Assembly: GCF_030450125.1 (NCBI RefSeq)
Contig: NZ_CP123923.1
Location: 1,364,001-1,428,000, forward strand
DNA: 64,000 bases
DNA from: Streptomyces sp. WP-1
GTDB lineage: Bacteria; Actinomycetota; Actinomycetes; Streptomycetales; Streptomycetaceae
Direction: 5' to 3'
Part shown: positions 17,589-25,696 of the stretch, in pieces
Layout of the letters: each line of letters starts with the position of its first letter
How positions within the stretch are numbered: position 1 is the first letter of the stretch
Notes under the pieces: model-generated
Seen by the model: only the letters and a program-made list of their open reading frames with translations
What the model was told of the DNA's origin: nothing
Database searches by the model: none
Made by a program: the position numbers and the translations under genes

Positions 17589-18008
17589 ATGGATCCGGTG
17601 TCGATGGGGCTGCTGACGGCTCTGGCGGGTGGGGCCGGCGGGGAGCTGGGCCGCCAGGCGTGGACGGCGCTCGGGGAGTTGGTACGGCGCCCGTTCCGGC
17701 GCGGTGGCGCGGTGGACCCGGAGGGTTCCGCGCCCGAGGGGTCGGGAGAGGCGGAGCTGGCGAGGCTGGCCCGGGATCCGGGCGACGCGGCGGCGGCGCG
17801 GGCGCTGAGCAGCGCGCTGTCCCGACGGGCCGCCGCCGACGCGGAGTTCGAGGAGCGGCTGCGGCGCTGGGACGAGGCGGCCCGGCGGGTCTCCCTCACC
17901 GGCGGGGACGTCCACAACTCCATCTCGGGCGGCACGTTCTCGGCCCCCGTGATCCAGGGACGCGACTTCACGGGCACGACCTTCGGCACGCCCCCGGCCG
18001 ACGGCTGA
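17589..18008 (+). CDS. small Bell-like effector with C-terminal amyloid-type motif
   Basis: A 139-residue protein. The N-terminus (MDPVSMGLLTALAGGAGGEL) is a glycine/alanine-rich amphipathic helix followed by helical, charged sequence to about residue 100. The C-terminus has NSISGGTFSAPVIQGRDF at 110-127, nearly the same as the motif at the N-terminus of the divergent NB-ARC protein. Short helical proteins with this tail are the predicted membrane-targeting cell-death effectors (Bell domain) of bacterial NLR amyloid signalling. The ATG at 17589 follows GGGGGACCTCGCTC. Toxicity is inference from this architecture; nothing enzymatic is visible. Confidence 0.75.
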   Translation: MDPVSMGLLTALAGGAGGELGRQAWTALGELVRRPFRRGGAVDPEGSAPEGSGEAELARLARDPGDAAAARALSSALSRRAAADAEFEERLRRWDEAARRVSLTGGDVHNSISGGTFSAPVIQGRDFTGTTFGTPPADG

Positions 18009-18099
18009 CCACCACGGGCGTCGCACCGCCTCACCACCGGCATGGGCGGGGCCGGCCCCGGTCTCCTCGCCGAGGTGCCGGGTCCGGCCCCCGCGGTCT

Positions 18100-18456
18100 C
18101 GCGTTCGTCACCGCGAGGGCTTCTACCGGGCGGCCGTACCCGCCGCCTTCGCCCTGGGCACGGCGGCGGGCGATCTCACCGCCGGCACCGGCCTCGGGCA
18201 CCTGGGCCCGGCCGTCCTGTGCGCGGTCGCCATCTCGGTTCCGGCGCTCGTTCGTCGCGGCGGTGTCCTCGGCGCGGTGACCGCGTTCCGGGCGGCGTAC
18301 GTCGTCACGCGCCCGCTCGGCGCCTCCCTCGCGGACCGGATGGCCGATCCGACCGGGCGGGGCGGGCTCGGCCGGGGCCTGCGTCCGGTCACGCTCTCCT
18401 GGGCCGTGGCGATCGTCGCGTGCGTGGCGTTCCCGGCGGGCTCGCGGCGGGAGGGC
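18100..18456 (+). pseudogene. COG4705-type membrane protein, C-terminal remnant
   Basis: One frame reads EGFYRAAVPAAFALGTAAGD, then LGHLGPAVLCAVAISVPALV, AFRAAYVVTRPLGASLADRM and RPVTLSWAVAIVACVAF. This is the second half of the COG4705 putative membrane-anchored protein, with its helices and the TRPLGAS.AD motif. The usual first half (about 120 residues with four more helices) is missing: upstream the same frame holds only basic, Pro-rich sequence with no start codon in context, directly after the small effector's stop. It is best read as a gene fragment left by a deletion. Confidence 0.7.
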
Positions 18457-18490
18457 GACGGGCCGTCGTACGACCGTCGTCTCCACCGCT

Positions 18491-18534
18491 GGCGGGAAGG
18501 CCCCGTGGGACGGGTCCCACGGGGCCTTCCCGCC
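18491..18534. terminator. 21-base-pair perfect hairpin after the chaplin gene
   Basis: Positions 18491-18511 and 18514-18534 are exact reverse complements (GGCGGGAAGGCCCCGTGGGA plus one base) with a two-base GG loop. The hairpin starts 17 bases after the chaplin stop on the minus strand and is also downstream of the COG4705 remnant on the plus strand, so it can act in both directions. It is very long and stable for a Streptomyces terminator. Confidence 0.85.
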
Positions 18535-18551
18535 GTGCCGGGCGGTGGGGA

Positions 18552-19241
18552 TCAGCGCGTGGCGCCCGGGCGGAAGCGCCGGTACAGGGCCGCGCCGCCG
18601 ACCAGCGAGGCGGCGCCCGCGAAGGCGGCCGTGAGGGTGCCGTCCGCGCCGGTGTGGGCGAGGGTGCCCGTCGGCTGGTGCGCGGCCGCGGGCGGCTCCG
18701 GGGCCGTGCGCGCGGGCGGCACGTGCGGCTGCGGGTGGGCCGGGGGCGCGGTGTGCCTCGGCGGGGTGACCCGCGGCGGCGTCACCGGCCGCGTGCCGTG
18801 CGTGCTCGACGTGTTCTCGGAGTGGTTGCCGAAGACGGGGTTGAGGATCCCCACCACGTTGACACTGTCGCCGCTGATGTTCACCGGCAGATCGATCGGC
18901 AGCTGGATGCCGTTGCCGGACACCGCGCCCGGCGAGCCCTTCTCCGCCCCGGCGGCCGTGGCCCCGCCCCCGTTGGCGGAGCCGCCCCTGGTGGCGCCGC
19001 CGCCCGTGTTGGCGCAGCTGTTGCCCATCGCGGGGTTGAGGAGCCCCACCACGTTCACCGTGTCCCCGCACACGTTCACCGGAACGTGGACCGGGAGCTG
19101 GATCCCGTTGCCGGAGATCAGCCCCGGCGAGCCGACCGCGGCGCTGTCCGCCGTGGAGTCGGCGTACACCGGCCCCGCCACAGCGATCGCGCCCGAGGCG
19201 GCCGCGAGGGCGATCACACCGTTTCGGGTGACCCGTTTCAT
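18552..19241 (-). CDS. long chaplin with sortase signal
   Basis: A 229-residue cell-surface chaplin, part of the amyloid coat that makes aerial hyphae hydrophobic. A signal peptide (MKRVTRNGVIALAAASGAIA, cleavage near VYADS) is followed by two chaplin domains. The first is at about 39-76 (SGNGIQLPVHVPVNVCGD then NPAMGNSCAN) with the usual Cys pair. The second is at about 105-142 (SGNGIQLPIDLPVNISGD then NPVFGNHSEN) with both Cys replaced. A Pro/Thr-rich wall-spanning region, LAHTG sortase E motif, hydrophobic helix and basic tail (YRRFRPGATR) complete the ChpA-C type layout. The ATG at 19241 gives the normal signal peptide. A perfect hairpin follows the stop. Confidence 0.93.
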   Translation of the reverse strand: MKRVTRNGVIALAAASGAIAVAGPVYADSTADSAAVGSPGLISGNGIQLPVHVPVNVCGDTVNVVGLLNPAMGNSCANTGGGATRGGSANGGGATAAGAEKGSPGAVSGNGIQLPIDLPVNISGDSVNVVGILNPVFGNHSENTSSTHGTRPVTPPRVTPPRHTAPPAHPQPHVPPARTAPEPPAAAHQPTGTLAHTGADGTLTAAFAGAASLVGGAALYRRFRPGATR

Positions 19242-19458
19242 CGGTTCCCTGCCTTCCAGACTTGAACGCGGGCACTCGCCCGCACGAGGGTGAACGCCGG
19301 GAAAAACAAGTGAGTTATGGCTTGTCAATCATTCGGCCGGTATATGCCACGATCGCTGCCCCTCGCGGCACTCAACTATGGATGTCAGGTCGTAGGAAGA
19401 AGGCGTTCTAACGCCCTTTCACCCTCCACGGGACCCCCTTTCCCGATAGGATCGCCAT

Positions 19459-19767
19459 GTGATCGAACTGGCGGAAATGATCAGGGAGTTGGGCCAGGAG
19501 CTGAACGCCGCCCTGAGCGAAGGTCCGTCCGGGGTCGTGCGGTTCGAGCTCGGGGCCGTCGAGATCGAGGCGGATGTCGTGGTGAGCCGCAAGGGCGGCG
19601 CGGGCGGCAAGGTGCGGTTCTGGGTGGTGGAGGCCGGTGCCGAGGGGCAGTCGGAGTCCTCGCGCACCCATCGGGTCCGCCTCGCCCTGCACCCGAAACT
19701 CGTCGCGCCGGACGGCACACAGGTGAAGGTGCTGATCTCGGGGGAGGAAGAAGAGGGCGAACGCTGA
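19459..19767 (+). CDS. trypsin-co-occurring (Trypco2) domain protein
   Basis: A 102-residue protein starting at GTG 19459. It has the Trypco2 pattern: IELAEMIRELGQELNAALSE, then VRFELGAVEIEADVVVSRKG, KVRFWVVEAG and THRVRLALHP. This all-beta domain with an N-terminal helix is known from conflict systems that couple NTPases, VMAP proteins and trypsin-like proteases, where it is thought to serve as an adaptor or regulator of the protease. Here the VMAP-like and STAND genes follow on the same strand, and a trypsin-like protease is present about 8 kb further on. No membrane or signal sequence. Confidence 0.8.
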   Translation: MIELAEMIRELGQELNAALSEGPSGVVRFELGAVEIEADVVVSRKGGAGGKVRFWVVEAGAEGQSESSRTHRVRLALHPKLVAPDGTQVKVLISGEEEEGER

Positions 19768-19898
19768 CGACGAGCGCCGCGGCGGTACGGCCGTTCCGCT
19801 GTCCCGACACCCTGACGTGGCGGGACGCGTGGCCGTACGCTGGTCGGCACCGCCAGTGGGAGAGAACCGGCGGCAGGTGACGATCGGAGGTCACGGGG

Positions 19899-21383
19899 GT
19901 GGAAGGGCGGAACCCCGCGCGGGTTCGCAACGAATTGGTGGCCAAGGTCGTCGACGTGCTCCAGGAATCGGTCACCCTGCGGCACCCGACCAGTGCCGAC
20001 CTGCTGGTGACCATGCTGGGCCAGGAACTGGGCGCGCCCGTCGAGCCGTTGCAGAACAGGACGCTGCGCCCGTATCTGCTCCAGCTCGTGGAGGTGTGCG
20101 CGCGGATCCCCGACGGGCTGCCCTGCCTGGTGCGCTGCCTCGGCTATGTGGAGGAGCAGTCCGTCACCGTGCTGGCGCTGCGCCGCCTGGTGGACGAGTG
20201 GGAGGCGGTCGACTTCTTCGACGGCGCCGATCTGCACCCGCTGCGCCCCGACCTGATGGAACTGCGCTCCGCCGCCGCGCTCGCGGCGATGGCGCGCCGG
20301 GCCAGCCGCTCCCGCACCCAGGAGCTGCCCGCCTGGTGCGACACCGGCTGGGCGGTGTTCTTACGCCTGGCCGGCGGCAACTCGGCAGCCCGGGAACTGC
20401 CCGTGAGCATGGCGTTCCTGTCGCTGGCCGCGGACCAACTGGTCGAGGACGGGCTGCGGGAGGCCGCCGAGCGGCTGCGCCGCTGGAACCGCGGGCAGGC
20501 CCGCACCTGGGGCTTCGAGGACCAGATGGCCGAGTGGCAGCACGAGAGCGTCACCGATCAGCCGGCCTCGCTCATGCCCGCTTATCTGATGATCCAGTTC
20601 GAGCCGGACGGCGTCGACCCCGACCGGTACTACCTGTCCCACTGGCGCCAGTCGGACGCGGAGAGCTGGCACCCCGTCCCGGGCGAGACCCTGCATCTGC
20701 ACCGCGACGACCTGCCGGCCGAGGTGGACACGCTCATCGAGCAGACCGAGGAACGCTGGTCGGACCTGCGGCAACCCGTCGTACTCGAATTCATCCTCCC
20801 GTGGGAGCTGTTGGGGGAACCGGTCGAGTGGTGGCACAAGGAGGCGGACTCCGCCTCGCCCACTCCCCTGGTGATGGACTACACGGTCCTGATCCGCAGT
20901 TTCGAACGCCTGCGCAAGGCCGCGTGGCACCGGCCCTGGCACAACAAGTGGCGCCAGTTCAAGGAGCGTCCGGCGGAGACGCACTCGTACTGGAACCGCC
21001 CCGGCCACTCGCACTTCCATCTGGAGCGGGAGCTGAAGGAGGACGAGCAGGCCGTCTGCCTGGTCCTCAGCGAGCCGCCCGGCTCGGACTCCGCCACCAG
21101 CCGCCAGGAGTACCTGGCGGGGCTGCGCGCGGGGGTCCCGGCCATGCTCTGGCACCGCGGGGACTGCTCGGATCCCGCCTTCAAGGAGGCGGCGGCCGAG
21201 ATCGTGCAGGACCGGGGGCTGGCCGGGCTGCTGGAACGGACCGGACGTTGGCGCAAGGAGGCACTGGCCATGGGGCCGGAGGGGTGGGACAACCATGTGG
21301 GGCGCCATCTGGCGATCCTGCTCGACGATCCGGAGCGCAAGCCCGAGCCGCCGGGGCCCGCGCACGTGCCGGTGAAGCCGTGA
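19899..21383 (+). CDS. VMAP-C-like protein with N-terminal effector-associated domain 2
   Basis: A 494-residue protein starting at GTG 19899 with GGAGG eight bases ahead. Residues about 10-85 (VAKVVDVLQESVTLRHPTSA, then LRPYLLQLVEVCARIPDGLP) form a helical EAD2-like module. The remainder contains PAYLMIQFEPDGVDPDRYYL, VVLEFILPWELLGEPVEWW and PAMLWHRGDCSDPAF, features of the C-terminal domain of vWA-MoxR-associated proteins (VMAP-C). In known ternary systems a VMAP protein bridges an ATPase to an effector through EAD-EAD pairing. The protease encoded at 27863-28906 ends in a similar helical module, so it is the obvious effector. No vWA or MoxR gene is in the window. Confidence 0.75.
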   Translation: MEGRNPARVRNELVAKVVDVLQESVTLRHPTSADLLVTMLGQELGAPVEPLQNRTLRPYLLQLVEVCARIPDGLPCLVRCLGYVEEQSVTVLALRRLVDEWEAVDFFDGADLHPLRPDLMELRSAAALAAMARRASRSRTQELPAWCDTGWAVFLRLAGGNSAARELPVSMAFLSLAADQLVEDGLREAAERLRRWNRGQARTWGFEDQMAEWQHESVTDQPASLMPAYLMIQFEPDGVDPDRYYLSHWRQSDAESWHPVPGETLHLHRDDLPAEVDTLIEQTEERWSDLRQPVVLEFILPWELLGEPVEWWHKEADSASPTPLVMDYTVLIRSFERLRKAAWHRPWHNKWRQFKERPAETHSYWNRPGHSHFHLERELKEDEQAVCLVLSEPPGSDSATSRQEYLAGLRAGVPAMLWHRGDCSDPAFKEAAAEIVQDRGLAGLLERTGRWRKEALAMGPEGWDNHVGRHLAILLDDPERKPEPPGPAHVPVKP

Positions 21384-21656
21384 GGCGGCCGGCCCGCTCC
21401 GCGTGTCCACCGACCGTCCGCGCGTGGTGAGTGGGGGTGCCCGACATGCACCGGCGTGATTCCACCGGCCCGGGTCCGTTCGCTGTCCGCCGCCCTGCTT
21501 CCGCCATGCTGCGGCGTACACCGTCCGCGTGCTTCCGTGCGTCCTTGCTTCGGGGGTGCCCACGCTGCAAGGCTTGGTGCGTGGATGTCACGCATGCCTG
21601 GAGTCTGCGGGACTCCACCGCCCTCTCACCGTCACTACGACGCCTTGAGAGCCCCC

Positions 21657-24600
21657 ATGCACGATGACGACGAACAGCGGCCGGCCAAGGCCGCGCGGGC
21701 CCGCCGGGAGGCCGCCCGTGTGCTGAGCCGGCTCGGCCAAGAGAGCGGGCCGTATCCCGTGGAGGCGGTGCTCGTCGTCGACGCGCATCCCACCATGCGG
21801 GTGTGGGACGGCGCCGTGCGGGGCGATCTGGTCGAGGAGCTGGAGCGGGCCGGGCGGTTCACCCGGGTGCGGGTGGTACGGCTGCTGGGCACCGACGAGA
21901 CGGACCCGGCGCAGACGCGCGCCGAGGAGCCGCTGGGCGCGCCGGACCCGGGCACCCGCCGGGTGGTGCTGGTGCTGACCGACGGCATCGCCACCGGCTG
22001 GCGCCTGGGCACCGTGCATCCGCTGCTGCGCGCATGGGGGCGCGCGCAGCCGGTCGCCGTGGCCCATCTGCTCTCCCCGCACCTGTGGTTCCGCACCGGG
22101 CTCGACGTGTACCGGGTGCGGATCCGCTCGCCGCGCCCCTGGGCGGCCAACAGCGCCTGGAGCTGGGCCGAGCGCGAGGCTCCGGCCGCTTCGGGGGACG
22201 GCGGGGGACGGGACGCGGAGGCGGAGGCGGCGGCCCCCGTCGTCGTACCCGTGCTGGCGCTGTCCGAGCGGTGGGCGGCCGTGCTGCTGCGGCTGGTGTC
22301 CGGCGAACCCGAGTGGCTGGATCTGGCCGCCGTCCAGGCGCGGGAGTGGAAGAGCAGGCCCGACGCGGCGCGTGCCCTGCCCTGGGCGCAGGACGTGCCC
22401 GACCCGCACAGCCCGGTGCCCGCCGCCGAACGTGTCTCCGATTTCCGGGCCGCGGCCAGCCCCACGGCGTTCACGCTGGCGACCCGGCTGGCCGCCGCGC
22501 CGCTGAGCCTGCCCGTCATCCGGGCGCTCGTCGCCGCCACCCCGGACGCGGGCCCGGTGCATGTCTCCGAGCTGCTGATGAGCGGTCTGGTACGGCCCGT
22601 ACCGGCGCGGGGCGAGGGCCCGACGGACGTGGTGTTCGACTTCGCGCCCGATGTCCGCGAGGAACTGCTGGCGCTGGGCCGCCGCAGCGCCACCGCGCGG
22701 GTGCTGTACGACGTCCGGGGGTTATTGGCCGGGGACGAGTCGACCCGTTCCCTGCTGCCCGCTCCGGACGAACCGCTGGACACGCTGGCGATGCCCGGCG
22801 TCGACAGCCGCAACATCGTCTTCCTCCGGGTGGAGCTGACCGCGCTGCGCGCCCTGTCGGGGCGGTACGACCAGCGCGCCGCGATGTTGGCCAGGGTGCT
22901 GAGCTGGCACGATCGGCGCTACGCGGTCAGCCTGGAGAAGTTCACCCTGGAAAAGACGCGCCGCACATCCACGGGATCCGCGCCGTCCGCCTCGGTCCCC
23001 GACGCGGACGGGCCCGCCGCCGGGCCGGAATCCCGGACCGTTTCCGAAGGAGCCTCATCGATGCCGACACCGCCTCAGGACACCGCGGAGGGAGAGCGCA
23101 CCGCACAGCCGCGCGTCTGGGGGAACCTGCCGCCGCGCAACCCCAACTTCACCGGGCGCGACGAGCTGCTGGAGCTGCTCGACCAGCGGCTGCGGGAGGG
23201 CACCACCACGGTGCTGCCGGAGGCGATCCACGGCATGGGCGGCGTCGGCAAGACCCAGCTCGCGATCGAGTACGCCTACCGGCACCAGTCCGAGTACGAC
23301 ATCGTGTGGTGGATCCCCTCCGAGCGGCCCGGCCAGATCGGCCAGGCGCTGGTGGAACTGGCCCAGCGGCTGGGCCTGGTGACCACCACCGAGGCCAACA
23401 TCGCGGGCCCGGCGGTGCGGGAGGCGCTGCGCGAGGGCCGGCCCTACTCGCGCTGGCTGCTCATCTTCGACAACGCCGACAACCCCGAACAGGTGCGCCA
23501 CTACTTCCCGCAGGGCGGCCACGGCACCATCCTCGTCACCTCCCGCAACCGGCGCTGGGGGCAGGTGGGCGGCTCCCTCGAAGTGGACGTGTTCACCCGG
23601 GAGGAGAGCAAGGAGCTGCTGCGCCGTTCGGGGCCGCCGCTGCGCGAGGAGGAGGCCGACGCGCTGGCCGAGGCGCTCGGCGATCTGCCGCTGGCCCTCG
23701 AACAGGCCGCGGCCTGGCGGGCCGAGACGGGAATGCCGGCGTCCGAGTACCTGCGGCTGTTCGAGAACAAGCGCATGGAGCTGCTGGAGGTGGCCCCGCC
23801 GCCGGACTACCAACTCCCCGTCGCCGCCGCCTGGAACGTCTCCCTGGACCACCTGGAGACCCGCAGCCCCGCCGCCCTGCGCCTGCTCCAGCTGTGCTCC
23901 TATTTCGCGCCCGACCCGATCTCCCGCTCGATCTTCTCCGGCCTCGGCAACAGCAGCATCTTCCCCGAGCTGGACGCCGCGCTGAACGACCCGATGCGGC
24001 TCGCCCGCGCCATAAGGGAGGTCAACCGGTACTCGCTGGCGCGGATCGACCACCGTACGAACTCCATCGAGATGCACCGCCTGGTGCAGCTGGTCCTCAA
24101 CAACCGCATGTCGCCCCAGGAGCAGGCGCGGATGCGGCACGGTGCGCATACGCTGCTGGCCGCCGCCGACCCCAAGGCGCCCATGGAACCGGCGAGTTGG
24201 CCCCGGTACGCGGAGTTGTACAGCCATGTGATCGCCGCGGGCGCGATCAAGTCGGACCAGCCCTGGGTACGGCAGCTGGTGCGCAACATCGCGGAGTACC
24301 TGTACTGGTGGGGCGACCACGAGGTGTCGCTCGACTTCTCCGAACAGGCGTGGAAGTCCTGGCTGGACATCTTCGGCGAGGAGGACCAGCAGACCCTGCT
24401 GATGGGGCAGTGGCTCTGCTTCATGTACTGGGTGGTGGGCCGGTTCGACGACGCGGCGCGGCTGGTCGGCCACCTCCGGGAGGTGTACGAGCGCACCGCC
24501 CCCTCCGACGCCGAGGACAACCGTGAGGACGCGCTGGACGCGATCCAGCTGGAGGCGGCGGTACGGCGCGTGGAGGGCAGGTTCGCCACCGGCGCCGAGC

Positions 24601-25625
24601 TGGACCGGATGGCGTACGAACGGGCGCACCGGGCCTTCGGCGAGGACGACCCGACGACGCTCAACGTCGCGCACAACCTCTGTGTGAGCCTGCGTCTGGT
24701 GGGTGACTTCAAGGGGGCGCTCGAACTCGACCTGCGCACGCTGAGCCTGAAGATGCGGCTGTACGGCCGCGAGGACCGGCGGACCCTGCACTCCGAGAAC
24801 CACGTCGCGATCGACACCCGCGAGACCGGGGACTACATCGGGGCGCGCTCTCTCCAGGAGTCCGTGCTCAGTGCCTGCCAGGACGTGTTCGGCCGTGACA
24901 ACCCCACCACGGTCGAGGCCAAGCGCCAGCTCAGTGAGGCGTACCGCAAGGCGGGCGACCACGCGCGGTCGCTGGAGCTGGCCACCGAGGCGCACGGCCA
25001 GTTCACCCGCCGCTACGGCGAGACCCATCCGCAGTCGCTGGCCTCGGCGCTGGCCCTGTCGATCGCGCTGCGGCAGAACGGCGATCTCCAGGCGGCGCGG
25101 ACACGCGGTGTGAAGGCGTGCGAGGGATACCGGCAGATCTACGACCCGCACCACCCGCATGTCCTGTCCGCGGACATCGACCTCGCCGTCACCCTGCGCC
25201 TCCTCGGGCAGCCCGAGGAGGCGCGGCGGCTGGACGAGGCGGCGCTCGCCTCGCTCACCGACCGGCTCGGCGCGGCGCACCCCCTGTCCCTCGTCTGCGC
25301 CATCAACCTGGCCAGCGACCTGGCCGCCATGGGCCGGCACGAGGAGGCGCGGCGACGCGGTGAGGAGGCGCTGGCCCTGTGCCGGGTCTCCTTCGGCGAG
25401 GACCATCCGACCACGCTCGCCTGCGCCGCCAACCTGTCCCTGGACCTCCGCGCGACCGGCGCCCAGGCCGAGTGCGCGGCGCTGCGCGAGGACACGCTGA
25501 TCCGCATGGAGCGCGTCCTGGACGCCCCGCGCCTCCAGTCGGACTCGGGGACGCGGCACCCGGCGACGGTGCAGTTCCGGGACCGCGGGCGGGCCAACTG
25601 CGACATCGATCCGCTGCCGCTGTGA
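21657..25625 (+). CDS. STAND NTPase with SAV_2336-like N-terminus and TPR repeats (FxSxx-COOH system type)
   Basis: A 1322-residue protein. Residues about 35-430 are a SAV_2336-type N-terminal domain beginning VEAVLVVDAHPTMRVWD. The NTPase follows PPRNPNFTGRDELLELLDQR: Walker A GMGGVGKTQ at 526-534, Walker B-like WLLIFDNADNPEQV, and VTSRNRRW. A winged-helix region and long-spaced TPR_10-like repeats (DPTTLNVAHNLCVSLRLVGD, NPTTVEAKRQLSEAYRKAGD) run from about 860 to the end. This is the architecture of the TPR protein of FxSxx-COOH systems. The ATG at 21657 is chosen because the preceding 67 in-frame residues are Pro/Ser/Cys-rich and unlike coding sequence; the 270 bases before it hold nothing else convincing. 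A precursor-like gene and a hydroxylase lie convergently downstream. Confidence 0.85.
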   Translation: MHDDDEQRPAKAARARREAARVLSRLGQESGPYPVEAVLVVDAHPTMRVWDGAVRGDLVEELERAGRFTRVRVVRLLGTDETDPAQTRAEEPLGAPDPGTRRVVLVLTDGIATGWRLGTVHPLLRAWGRAQPVAVAHLLSPHLWFRTGLDVYRVRIRSPRPWAANSAWSWAEREAPAASGDGGGRDAEAEAAAPVVVPVLALSERWAAVLLRLVSGEPEWLDLAAVQAREWKSRPDAARALPWAQDVPDPHSPVPAAERVSDFRAAASPTAFTLATRLAAAPLSLPVIRALVAATPDAGPVHVSELLMSGLVRPVPARGEGPTDVVFDFAPDVREELLALGRRSATARVLYDVRGLLAGDESTRSLLPAPDEPLDTLAMPGVDSRNIVFLRVELTALRALSGRYDQRAAMLARVLSWHDRRYAVSLEKFTLEKTRRTSTGSAPSASVPDADGPAAGPESRTVSEGASSMPTPPQDTAEGERTAQPRVWGNLPPRNPNFTGRDELLELLDQRLREGTTTVLPEAIHGMGGVGKTQLAIEYAYRHQSEYDIVWWIPSERPGQIGQALVELAQRLGLVTTTEANIAGPAVREALREGRPYSRWLLIFDNADNPEQVRHYFPQGGHGTILVTSRNRRWGQVGGSLEVDVFTREESKELLRRSGPPLREEEADALAEALGDLPLALEQAAAWRAETGMPASEYLRLFENKRMELLEVAPPPDYQLPVAAAWNVSLDHLETRSPAALRLLQLCSYFAPDPISRSIFSGLGNSSIFPELDAALNDPMRLARAIREVNRYSLARIDHRTNSIEMHRLVQLVLNNRMSPQEQARMRHGAHTLLAAADPKAPMEPASWPRYAELYSHVIAAGAIKSDQPWVRQLVRNIAEYLYWWGDHEVSLDFSEQAWKSWLDIFGEEDQQTLLMGQWLCFMYWVVGRFDDAARLVGHLREVYERTAPSDAEDNREDALDAIQLEAAVRRVEGRFATGAELDRMAYERAHRAFGEDDPTTLNVAHNLCVSLRLVGDFKGALELDLRTLSLKMRLYGREDRRTLHSENHVAIDTRETGDYIGARSLQESVLSACQDVFGRDNPTTVEAKRQLSEAYRKAGDHARSLELATEAHGQFTRRYGETHPQSLASALALSIALRQNGDLQAARTRGVKACEGYRQIYDPHHPHVLSADIDLAVTLRLLGQPEEARRLDEAALASLTDRLGAAHPLSLVCAINLASDLAAMGRHEEARRRGEEALALCRVSFGEDHPTTLACAANLSLDLRATGAQAECAALREDTLIRMERVLDAPRLQSDSGTRHPATVQFRDRGRANCDIDPLPL

Positions 25626-25696
25626 CGGGAGTCGGGGGCCGTGCCGTCCGGCCGGCCCCCGGCCAGTCGTATTCGGGGGCCGTGTGCCGCCCGATG

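Noticed and set aside
21456..21656. 67-residue N-terminal extension of the STAND protein
   Set aside because: Composition is Pro/Ser/Cys-rich and base use is unlike the rest of the gene; ATG 21657 fits the domain start.
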